A stretch of DNA of 45,901 nucleotides from JAOAFX01 sp965649105 (lineage in GTDB: Bacteria > Hydrothermota > Tepidihabitantia > SM23-42 > JAOAFX01), in contig CBFGJP010000011.1 of the NCBI GenBank assembly GCA_965649105.1, positions 1-45,901 of the forward strand, given 5' to 3'. Position numbers and translations under genes: made by a program. The notes beneath the pieces are model-generated. The model was not told the DNA's origin and searched no databases. It worked only from the letters and a program-made list of their open reading frames with translations. Shown one piece after another: positions 7,007 to 14,164 of this stretch; position 1 is the first letter of the stretch; every line of letters starts with the position of its first letter.

Positions 7007-8905
7007 ATGTTAAAAGTGAAATTGCACGATAGTATAATAGATGTTGAGCCTGACGTCCGGGCTTGGGATTTGATAAAAAATGATAAGTGTATTGCCGTGC
7101 GCATTAATAGTGAGTTGAAGGATTTAAGTACCGTGATTAAAGAGGACTGTGAGATTGAGCCAGTTGGTTTTGATGAACCTGATGGTCAGCAGATATTCTG
7201 GCATTCAACCTCGCATATAATGGCAATGGCGGTTAAGTTACTATGGCCCGATACCAAGCTTGCAATAGGTCCATCAATTGACCAGGGATTTTATTACGAT
7301 TTCGACCGCGCCAGTCCTTTTACTAATGATGAACTGCAAAAGATTGAAGAAAAAATGGCTGAGATAATTAAAGAAGATATTCCTTTTGAACGGATTGTGA
7401 TGACCAAAGAAGCAGTAATTGAATTTTTTACAAGGAGAAATGAAAATTATAAGGTTGAACTCGCAAGAGAAATTCCTGATAAAGAGATAAGTCTTTATCG
7501 TAATGGAGAATTTGTTGATCTTTGCCGTGGTCCCCATATTCCAAGCACTGGTCTGGTAAAGGCATTCAAACTATTAAATGTTGCGGGTGCTTACTGGCGT
7601 GGTGATTCTCGTTTACCAATGCTTTCAAGAATATACGGAATTTCGTTTGTTTCTCAGGAACAGTTAAAAAATTATTTGAGAAAACTTGAGGAAGCACAAA
7701 AAAGGGACCACAGAAAATTGGGAACAGAACTTGAACTCTTTTCAATATTTGAAGAAGCAGGCGCAGGTCTTGTGTTCTGGCATCCGAAAGGCACCATTAT
7801 AAGGAGATTGATAGAAGAATACTGGATAAAACAACATTTAAAGAATGGTTATGAGTTGATTACGACTCCTCATATCGCACGCAGTAATCTCTGGCACATA
7901 TCTGGGCACTATGATTATTACCGTGACAAAATGTTTACCCTGCCGGTTGAGAATGAAGAGTATGTGCTAAAACCGATGAACTGCCCGGGTCATATACTCA
8001 TTTATAAATCAAAGGTTAGAAGTTATAAAGAATTACCAATTAAATATGCAGAACTTGCCACGGTTTATAGAAATGAGTTGTCCGGAACGCTTCATGGACT
8101 TTTAAGGGTAAGGGGATTTACGCAGGATGATGCCCATATCTTTTGTCGTCCCGATCAGATTGAAGAGGAAGTTGCGAAAATCCTGCAATTGACCCTGACC
8201 ATATTCAAAAAATTCGGTTTTGAAGATTACCAGGTCAATCTCTCTGTGCGTGATCCTAATAATAAAGAAAAGTTTATGGGCTCAGACGAAGAATGGGAAA
8301 GGGCAGAGAATGGACTTATCTCAGCATTGAAAAGGGTAAATCTCCCATATAAAGTCCAGCTGGGTGAAGCGGTATTCTATGGACCGAAGATTGATATTCA
8401 TATTCTTGATGCCATAGGCCGTGCCTGGCAGGCCACGACTATCCAGTTCGATTTCAATCTGCCTAAGAGGTTTAACATTGAATATATGGATGCGAAAGGT
8501 CAGCATAAAGAGGTTGTGGTGATCCATCGGGCATTATATGGTTCCCTTGAAAGATTTATTGGAACATTGATTGAACATTATGCAGGTGCATTTCCCTTAT
8601 GGCTTGCTCCGGTCCAGGTTGTGGTTATGCCGATAACTGATAAAGAATTATCTTACGCAAAGGATTTATACCAGAGATGTTTGAAACACGGCTTGAGAGC
8701 CGAGTTTAATAGCAAATCTATGAAGATAAATTATCGGATTAGAGAGGCAGAGGTTAGAAAGATCCCTTATATTCTGGTCATAGGTCAGCGTGAGGTTGAG
8801 AAGAAGACCGTTTCCGTGAGAAAAAGGGGTCGGGGAGATCTCGGTGAAATGAAATTAAAGGACTTTTTTAGTTTATGTGATTCAGAACAAGGAGGAGAAG
8901 ATTAA
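7007..8905 (+). CDS. thrS: Threonyl-tRNA synthetase
   Basis: A 632-aa class II synthetase charging tRNA-Thr. The order is TGS domain (1-60), editing domain with WHSTSHIMA (His66 and His70), class II catalytic core with motif 2 around YRNELSGTLHGLLRVRGFTQ, and an anticodon-binding domain (about 530-632). The length is normal. It heads the conserved thrS-infC-rpmI block. The 3' end contains the infC ribosome binding site, and its TAA overlaps the AUU start of infC by one base. Confidence 0.97.
   Translation: MLKVKLHDSIIDVEPDVRAWDLIKNDKCIAVRINSELKDLSTVIKEDCEIEPVGFDEPDGQQIFWHSTSHIMAMAVKLLWPDTKLAIGPSIDQGFYYDFDRASPFTNDELQKIEEKMAEIIKEDIPFERIVMTKEAVIEFFTRRNENYKVELAREIPDKEISLYRNGEFVDLCRGPHIPSTGLVKAFKLLNVAGAYWRGDSRLPMLSRIYGISFVSQEQLKNYLRKLEEAQKRDHRKLGTELELFSIFEEAGAGLVFWHPKGTIIRRLIEEYWIKQHLKNGYELITTPHIARSNLWHISGHYDYYRDKMFTLPVENEEYVLKPMNCPGHILIYKSKVRSYKELPIKYAELATVYRNELSGTLHGLLRVRGFTQDDAHIFCRPDQIEEEVAKILQLTLTIFKKFGFEDYQVNLSVRDPNNKEKFMGSDEEWERAENGLISALKRVNLPYKVQLGEAVFYGPKIDIHILDAIGRAWQATTIQFDFNLPKRFNIEYMDAKGQHKEVVVIHRALYGSLERFIGTLIEHYAGAFPLWLAPVQVVVMPITDKELSYAKDLYQRCLKHGLRAEFNSKSMKINYRIREAEVRKIPYILVIGQREVEKKTVSVRKRGRGDLGEMKLKDFFSLCDSEQGGED
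8889..8905 (+). promoter_or_regulatory. infC ribosome binding site with AUU start overlapping thrS stop
   Basis: AAGGAGG (8889-8895) is followed, five bases later, by ATT at 8901-8903, in frame with IF-3. The thrS TAA occupies 8903-8905, so ATTAA holds both start and stop. This resembles the AUU start known for infC in other bacteria, where IF-3 represses its own synthesis by rejecting non-standard starts. Confidence 0.75.
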
Positions 8906-9434
8906 GAATCTGCCAAAGGTTAATAACGAAATAAAAGCAGAAAAGGTAAAATTGGTAGATGAGAACCGTCAATATATGGGCGTTTTTGATCTTGCGATTG
9001 CTTTGCGTATTGCGCGAGAAAGAGGATTTGACCTTGTTGAAGTTTCTCCTGATGCTCAACCACCAGTTTGCCGTCTGATGGATTTTGGTAAATATGTTTA
9101 TGAAAAGAAAAGACAGGAAAGGGAATCACGCAAACATCAACACCAGACCCAGGTTCGCGAAATGAGATTATCAATGAAGATTTCGGATCACGATTATCAG
9201 GTAAAATTGAATAAAATTAAAGAATTTTTGGAAAAAGGTGACAGAGTAAAGGTAAAATTAAGACTAAGGGGCAGGGAATTACTTCATTCCCACCTGGGTA
9301 TAAGTCTTATTGAAAGGGTGGTAAATGATTTGAAAGATATCGCCCGTGAAGAATCACCACCCAAGCAAGAAGATCAGGTGATAATTGTGACACTGATTCC
9401 TCAAAAAAGGAGAACAGGTAATGAGCAAACTTAA
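8901..9434 (+). CDS. infC: Translation initiation factor IF-3
   Basis: A 177-aa factor that binds the 30S subunit and checks start-codon and initiator-tRNA pairing. The N-domain begins with VNNEIKAEKVKLVDENRQY, then the lysine-rich linker, then the C-domain with MRLSMKISDHDYQVKLNKIK and KVKLRLRGRE. I place the start at ATT 8901 because it has an ideal Shine-Dalgarno site and gives the usual N-terminus. An in-frame GTG at 8877 would add eight residues (translated from the thrS overlap) but has no well-placed site. The gene overlaps rpmI by 14 bases. Confidence 0.95.
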   Translation: MKNLPKVNNEIKAEKVKLVDENRQYMGVFDLAIALRIARERGFDLVEVSPDAQPPVCRLMDFGKYVYEKKRQERESRKHQHQTQVREMRLSMKISDHDYQVKLNKIKEFLEKGDRVKVKLRLRGRELLHSHLGISLIERVVNDLKDIAREESPPKQEDQVIIVTLIPQKRRTGNEQT

Positions 9435-9609
9435 ATCAAAAAGGGGTTGGTTAAAAAGAGTAAAGATAAAAAAAAGTGGTAAGATTCTGCGTTGGAAATC
9501 AGGGAAAAGGCACCTTCTTACTGGAAAATCACGGAAAAGAAAAAGAAGGCTTTCAAAATTGATCCCTGTATCCAGGGCAGATTTAAAGAAATTCAAAGAT
9601 TTTAAATAA
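9421..9609 (+). CDS. rpmI: Large ribosomal subunit protein bL35
   Basis: A 62-aa basic ribosomal protein. SGKRHLLTGKSRKRKRRLSK is the bL35 signature. The start overlaps the end of infC, with AAAAGGAG just upstream, so translation is coupled. It is at the short end of the family range (60-66 aa). Confidence 0.95.
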   Translation: MSKLKSKRGWLKRVKIKKSGKILRWKSGKRHLLTGKSRKRKRRLSKLIPVSRADLKKFKDFK

Positions 9610-9611
9610 AT

Positions 9612-9637
9612 AGTGCCGTTTTTCATTGTTCGGCACT
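9612..9637 (+). other. Hairpin between rpmI and rplT overlapping the rplT -35 box
   Basis: AGTGCCG (9612-9618) pairs with CGGCACT (9631-9637) around a 12-base T-rich loop. No T-run follows immediately, so it is a weak terminator at best. The 3' arm's last T is the first base of the TTGACA of the rplT promoter. Confidence 0.5.
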
Positions 9638-9664
9638 TGACAGAATTTTTAATTTGGTTATAAT
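9637..9664 (+). promoter_or_regulatory. Internal promoter for rplT-pheST
   Basis: TTGACA (9637-9642), 16-bp spacer, TATAAT (9659-9664): full consensus. Transcription would begin near 9671, giving a leader of about 63 bases ending in the Shine-Dalgarno AAGGAG. The promoter separates rplT from thrS-infC-rpmI. The leader has a small CTGAA/TTCAG stem, but I cannot show that it binds L20. Confidence 0.8.
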
Positions 9665-9733
9665 ATTCGGTAAAGTCTGAATTCTAAAGATTTCAGGCTC
9701 CCATTTTAATTTTAAAAGAAAGGAGAAGACGAA

Positions 9734-10081
9734 ATGCCAAGAGTAAAAACCGGACCATATACGCGAAAGCGGAGAAAGAAATGGCTAAAGGCAGCCAGAG
9801 GCTACTGGGGTGGAAAACACCGCCTCTACAAGAGTGCAAGATTGCAGGTGATGAAGGCGTTGCTCTCTGCATATAGAGAGAGGAAGAAAAAGAAAAGGGT
9901 ATTCAGGGCATTATGGATAACGAGGATTAATGCGGCTCTTAGACAGCAGGGTTTGAAATATTCGGAGTTCATAAATTCGTTGAAGAAGAATAAAATAGAC
10001 ATCGACCGCAAAACTTTAGCAATGCTTGCCTATGAACATCCTGAAGAGTTCAATGCTTTGGTTGAAGTGTGTAAAAAATGA
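9734..10081 (+). CDS. rplT: Large ribosomal subunit protein bL20
   Basis: A 115-aa 23S rRNA-binding protein needed early in 50S assembly. RKRRKKWLKAARGYWGGKHR and FRALWITRINAALRQQGLKY are diagnostic. The length is normal. It has its own promoter and a good AAAGGAG site nine bases before the ATG. In some bacteria L20 represses its own mRNA; whether it does so here is not visible. Confidence 0.97.
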   Translation: MPRVKTGPYTRKRRKKWLKAARGYWGGKHRLYKSARLQVMKALLSAYRERKKKKRVFRALWITRINAALRQQGLKYSEFINSLKKNKIDIDRKTLAMLAYEHPEEFNALVEVCKK

Positions 10082-10110
10082 AATAACGAGTAAAGCAGTA
10101 GATTTATAAT

Positions 10111-11112
10111 ATGGAAAAGAAACTTAACGAAGTCAAAGCAACGATTGATAATGAACTAAATAATATTAAAGATCCAAAGGCGCTTGAATCATTCAGAATT
10201 CGTTTTCTGGGAAGAAAAGGCGTGCTCAATGCACTCATAAAAGAGCTCGTGAACCTTCCAATTGAAGATAGAAAGAGATTTGGTAACGAGATAAATCTTT
10301 TGAAATCCCACCTTACGGAGATTTTAAATCAGAAACAGAACGAATTTAATAAAATCCCAGCACCAAAATCCGACCAATTATTGCCGGGCAGGATGGGTTA
10401 TGTAGGACACCGACATCCCCTCTCATTGATCCAGGACGAGATCGAATCTTTTTTTGAAAACCTTGGATTCGTTGTAGCATCAGGTCCGGAGATTGAGTAT
10501 GATTGGTATAATTTTGAGGCATTGAATATACCTAAAGACCACCCGGCGCGTGATAACTTTTCGAGTTTATATATTTCCGAGGAACTACTTTTAAGAAGTC
10601 ACACATCTCCGGTTCAGATCCGGGTGATGGAGAAGTTAAAGCCACCAATAAAAATTATATGTCCGGGAAGATGCTACCGATTTGATCCATTTGACCCGAG
10701 CCATTCACCAGTGTTCCATCAAGTTGAGGCACTTTATGTTGACAAAGGCGTTTCATTCGGTGAACTGAAATGGCTGTTGGGTGAATTTGTAAAACATATC
10801 TTTGGTCCAAAGACGAAATACGAACTCAGGCCAAGTTTCTTTCCATTCACCGAACCTTCGGGTGAACTTGCTATAAGTTGTTCGGTCTGCCAGGGAGATG
10901 GCTGTCCAGTTTGTGGTAACACTGGTTGGCTTGAAATGTTGGGATGCGGAATGGTCCATCCCCAGGTCTTGAAAAATGTCAAAATTTCACCAAAAGAATA
11001 TTCTGGCTATGCACTGGGTATGGGTGTGGAGCGTGTGGCAATCATCAAATATCTAATTGATGATATTAGGGTTTTTTATAATAACGATATGAGATTTCTT
11101 GAACAATTTTAA
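10111..11112 (+). CDS. pheS: Phenylalanyl-tRNA synthetase alpha subunit
   Basis: A 333-aa catalytic subunit of the alpha2-beta2 PheRS. It has an N-terminal coiled coil (1-90), then the class II core with CPGRCYRFDPFDPSHSPVFH and GMGVERVAIIKY (motif 3). An insertion with CSVCQGDGCPVCGNTG gives C-x2-C-x4-C-x2-C, a probable zinc site seen in some but not all bacterial PheS. The ATG has no visible Shine-Dalgarno site, and TATAAT directly abuts it without a matching -35, so I do not call a promoter. Confidence 0.96.
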   Translation: MEKKLNEVKATIDNELNNIKDPKALESFRIRFLGRKGVLNALIKELVNLPIEDRKRFGNEINLLKSHLTEILNQKQNEFNKIPAPKSDQLLPGRMGYVGHRHPLSLIQDEIESFFENLGFVVASGPEIEYDWYNFEALNIPKDHPARDNFSSLYISEELLLRSHTSPVQIRVMEKLKPPIKIICPGRCYRFDPFDPSHSPVFHQVEALYVDKGVSFGELKWLLGEFVKHIFGPKTKYELRPSFFPFTEPSGELAISCSVCQGDGCPVCGNTGWLEMLGCGMVHPQVLKNVKISPKEYSGYALGMGVERVAIIKYLIDDIRVFYNNDMRFLEQF

Positions 11113-11128
11113 ATAGGAGGATTTATTA

Positions 11129-13450
11129 ATGTTAATATCAGTCAAATGGCTTGAGGAAATTCTAAATACAAAATTAGACCTGAAATCACTAAATAAAGTG
11201 GCGAACAATCTTGGTCTGGAAATAAGTGAACAGCAGAATATGTGTCCGGGTGACATTTTAATAGGGAAAGTTTTGAAAATCACACCACACCCTACGCTTA
11301 AAAATTTGAATATCCTTGATATAAAAACAACAACCCATCAGCAGATAGTAACTTCTGCAACAAACATTAAATTAAATGACCTGGTTTTTGTGGTGGTTGC
11401 GGGTAAGAAATTTAAGGACCAGGTCGTTGGAGAAAGGGATTTTGAGGGTATAAAATCAAATGGGATGCTGGTCAGCGAAGAAGAACTCGGTCTCGCCGAG
11501 AAATCAACAGGAGTTATTGTTCTGGATAAAGGGAAAGAGGGGTTACACTTCAGTGACTATTTTGATGATACTGTTCTTGATATCAAATTCGGCACAAATC
11601 GTCCGGACCTATTGTCGGTGATCGGTTTGGCGAGGGAATTAAGTATTGGTCTCGGGATAAAATTTAGTTTCAAGGAGAAAATTCTTAGGCAAATAAATCA
11701 TACTGATCATTCGTTAGTTAAGATACTCGATGCGGATGGTTGCCCAAGATATACCGCAAGGATATTCGAAAATGTTAATGTTTCAGATTCACCATTCTCA
11801 GTTAAGTGGCGTCTTTTCTGTATGGGAATGAATGCGGTAAATAATATAGTGGATATAACTAATCTTAATATGTTATTATATGGTCAGCCACTCCACCCTT
11901 TTGATCTTGATTTAATTACTCTGCCAGTAATAATAAGAAAGGCGCATAAGAATGAGCAATTTGTAACCCTTGAAGGAACGATTTTTAAACTGGATGATAA
12001 CGATCTTGTGATTGCCGATAAAAATGGGGTGATTGCCCTTGCTGGTATAATCGGGGCAAGGTCCTCTCAGATTACTAATTCAACCAGGCGCGTTTTACTC
12101 GAGAGTGCATATTTCAATCCCCGGAGGATTGCGCACACAAGACGAAAACTTGGAATTCAGACAGAGGCTTCACTTCGTTTTGAAAGGGGTGCTGATTTAT
12201 CAATGGTTGATGAAGTTTCAAGAATAACGGGTGAAGGATTCAAAATCTCAGCGGGTGCCAAAGAAACAAATTATATAAGTATGGGTAAGAAGGCCGGGTT
12301 GAAGGTTGTGGGATTTTCTCTCGATAGAATGAATAAAATACTTTCTTTAAATCTTAAATCTGAGGAAGTAAAAAATCTTCTTGAAAAATGTGAGATAAAG
12401 GTAACGGGTAAAAATCAATTAAAGGCAAGAATTCCTCATTATCGATATGACCTCCAGATCGAAGAGGATATCTTCGAAGAAGTGGCAAGAATCTATGGGT
12501 ATATGAATGTTCCGGATGTTCCACCGGCGCGCTGGGGAGTTACAAAAATATACGATAAAAGCCGTAATTTTATAAAATTCTTAAAGTCCTATATGATAGG
12601 GCTGGGTTTCAGTGAAACCTATAATCTCTCACTTGTATCCAGTGAAAGACTTGAAAAACTTGGCTACAGTGAGTTTGTGAAATTAAAGAACCCGTTGAAT
12701 GAACGGTTCAATGCATTAAGGCCCACACTATTTCTGGGCCTGCTTGATACAGTCCATTACAACCTTTCAAAGGGTAATTATTCGCTCAAACTCTTTGAGG
12801 TCGGTAATGTGCTTTTAAATGCCGAGCCTTTCGAGGAAAAAAAGCTCGGTGCGATAATGGGTGGTGAACGCTACCCTAATTTCTGGGAAAATACCAATCA
12901 GCGATTGAATTACTATGACGCCAAAGGCACGGTGGAAATGATCTTTGAGGCGATGCGGATAAAGGATATAGAATTTCAAAACCATCAAATAAAGGGATTT
13001 TCTCAAGCAGTGAAGATTGTATCCTCTGACCGGGAATTGGGTTATTTGGGTAGCATTTCGCCTGAGTTCTGTGAACGCGAATTTTACTATTTTGAGATAT
13101 CAATCGATAAAATTCTTTCTCTGGTTAGCGAGCCATTCTATAATCCACCACCTAAGTTCCCGGCAAATATCAGAGATCTTGCCTTCCTTTTTGATGAGAA
13201 TGTGGAAGTCCCGGTGGTGAAGAATTTCATTAATCGTGTTGCCGGTCCAATATTAGAAAAGGTGATTCTTTTTGATTACTACAAAGGCAAAAATCTCCCT
13301 GAGGGTAAAAAGAATCTTGGTTTCCGACTTTATTTCAAGGCACCGGATAGAACACTCACCGATGAAGAGGTTGATAAATTTATTGAAAAAATAGTAAATG
13401 AAGTAACCATTAAATTCAAAGCAATTTTAAGAACAAAGGAGACAAATTGA
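11129..13450 (+). CDS. pheT: Phenylalanyl-tRNA synthetase beta subunit
   Basis: A 773-aa subunit that edits Tyr-tRNA(Phe) and binds tRNA. Regions in order: EMAP/tRNA-binding domain (about 40-150), B3/B4 editing domain with ARIFENVNVSDSPFSVKWRL, B5 domain, core-like domain, and a C-terminal FDX-ACB anticodon-binding domain (about 680-773, beginning PPPKFPANIRDLAFLFDE). AGGAGG lies nine bases before the ATG. The TGA overlaps a TTG start of the small coiled-coil gene downstream. Confidence 0.97.
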   Translation: MLISVKWLEEILNTKLDLKSLNKVANNLGLEISEQQNMCPGDILIGKVLKITPHPTLKNLNILDIKTTTHQQIVTSATNIKLNDLVFVVVAGKKFKDQVVGERDFEGIKSNGMLVSEEELGLAEKSTGVIVLDKGKEGLHFSDYFDDTVLDIKFGTNRPDLLSVIGLARELSIGLGIKFSFKEKILRQINHTDHSLVKILDADGCPRYTARIFENVNVSDSPFSVKWRLFCMGMNAVNNIVDITNLNMLLYGQPLHPFDLDLITLPVIIRKAHKNEQFVTLEGTIFKLDDNDLVIADKNGVIALAGIIGARSSQITNSTRRVLLESAYFNPRRIAHTRRKLGIQTEASLRFERGADLSMVDEVSRITGEGFKISAGAKETNYISMGKKAGLKVVGFSLDRMNKILSLNLKSEEVKNLLEKCEIKVTGKNQLKARIPHYRYDLQIEEDIFEEVARIYGYMNVPDVPPARWGVTKIYDKSRNFIKFLKSYMIGLGFSETYNLSLVSSERLEKLGYSEFVKLKNPLNERFNALRPTLFLGLLDTVHYNLSKGNYSLKLFEVGNVLLNAEPFEEKKLGAIMGGERYPNFWENTNQRLNYYDAKGTVEMIFEAMRIKDIEFQNHQIKGFSQAVKIVSSDRELGYLGSISPEFCEREFYYFEISIDKILSLVSEPFYNPPPKFPANIRDLAFLFDENVEVPVVKNFINRVAGPILEKVILFDYYKGKNLPEGKKNLGFRLYFKAPDRTLTDEEVDKFIEKIVNEVTIKFKAILRTKETN

Positions 13451-13623
13451 ATGGGATTGCAAGACTTGAAGAAAAGATTGATAGATTGATTAACTTGGTC
13501 AACGATCTCAAACAGAGAATAAATGAACTTGAAGAAGAAAATAGGCAGTTGAAAGAGAAAGAGGAAGAGGTAAAAAGAAAGGTTGATGGTCTGATTGAGA
13601 AGATAGATACAATGACCCTGTAG
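13447..13623 (+). CDS. Small coiled-coil protein (ZapB-like)
   Basis: A 58-aa, nearly all-helical protein beginning at TTG 13447 (LNGIARLEEKIDRLINLVND) and ending at TAG 13621. Heptad hydrophobics run through the whole length, with dense Glu/Lys as in ZapB-type division proteins. AAGGAG lies about five bases before the TTG, and the start overlaps the pheT stop (TTGA), so translation is coupled. It is directly upstream of zapA, which supports a division role. It is below common gene-calling length limits and easily missed. Confidence 0.7.
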   Translation: MNGIARLEEKIDRLINLVNDLKQRINELEEENRQLKEKEEEVKRKVDGLIEKIDTMTL

Positions 13624-13661
13624 TTTATGTTTATTTATATTTTAAATAATTAGAGGTGAGC

Positions 13662-13958
13662 TTGAAGAAGGGTCATACTAATGAAGTGTTGGTCAATATC
13701 TTCGGTAATGATTATAGAATTACTTCCGAAGATATAGATGAGGAACGAATTAAGAAGATTGCCGAAATTGTCGATAAAAAAATGAGGGATATTCATCGCG
13801 AATTTCCCTTGCCATCGACCACCAAGATTGCGGTTCTCGCCTGTTTAAATTTGGTGGATGAATTTTTACAAAAAGAAGAACATTTAAATAAAAAAATTGC
13901 GGAATTAGAGCAGAGGATTAATTCTTTAATCCTCAAGATTGACGAGGTTGTTACTTAA
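13662..13958 (+). CDS. zapA: Cell division protein ZapA
   Basis: A ZapA-family protein of about 98 aa that cross-links FtsZ filaments at the division ring. The N-terminal globular part contains VNIFGNDYRITSEDIDEERI and is followed by KIAVLACLNLVDEFLQ and a C-terminal coiled coil. I prefer the TTG at 13662, which sits five bases after AGAGG. A GTG at 13656 is in frame but has no ribosome site. The order pheT-zapB-like-zapA-6S RNA is a familiar arrangement in many bacteria. Confidence 0.85.
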   Translation: MKKGHTNEVLVNIFGNDYRITSEDIDEERIKKIAEIVDKKMRDIHREFPLPSTTKIAVLACLNLVDEFLQKEEHLNKKIAELEQRINSLILKIDEVVT

Positions 13959-13960
13959 TT

Positions 13961-14114
13961 CGTTCCCTGCGATGCTCGTGATGGGCATTAAGTCTTGAGC
14001 CAACACCCATCGTTAGGGAGCCAAGTTTGGCTGCAGACCTTGTCTGTAGTTGACAGGCGCCCACTTTAACCTTGGGTTCAGAGACTTTTTCCCACACGGC
14101 ATCCGCGGGGAATT
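13961..14114 (+). ncRNA. ssrS: 6S RNA
   Basis: The region downstream of zapA has the 6S layout. A 5' arm TTCCCTGCGATGCTCG (13963-13978) pairs with the 3' arm GCATCCGCGGGGAA (14099-14112) as the closing stem. In between lie the expected interrupted inner arms and a large central opening. GAGCC and GGGTTCAGAG resemble conserved 6S segments, and the zapA adjacency is the same as in E. coli. 6S RNA binds the sigma70 holoenzyme by mimicking an open promoter. Ends are estimated from the closing stem. No separate promoter is clear, so it may be processed from the zapA transcript. Confidence 0.82.
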
Positions 14115-14125
14115 TAATGAAATTA

Positions 14126-14152
14126 CCCAGGGTTGATTAAATCAACCCCGGG
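14126..14152 (+). promoter_or_regulatory. Strong hairpin abutting the rny ribosome binding site
   Basis: GGGTTGATT (14130-14138) and AATCAACCC (14140-14148) are perfectly complementary, and an outer CCC/GGG (14126-14128 with 14150-14152) extends the stem across one mismatch. The Shine-Dalgarno GGAGGAGG begins at the hairpin's 3' edge. There is no T-run, so it is not a standard terminator for 6S RNA. A translational or mRNA-stability control of rny is possible. Confidence 0.55.
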
Positions 14153-14164
14153 GAGGAGGTTGTT

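Noticed and set aside
8877..8900. GTG start for infC
   Set aside because: No suitably placed Shine-Dalgarno, and the added residues are not IF-3-like. ATT 8901 has an ideal site.
10105..10110. TATAAT directly before pheS as a promoter
   Set aside because: It abuts the ATG with no spacing and there is no -35 at 16-17 bases upstream.
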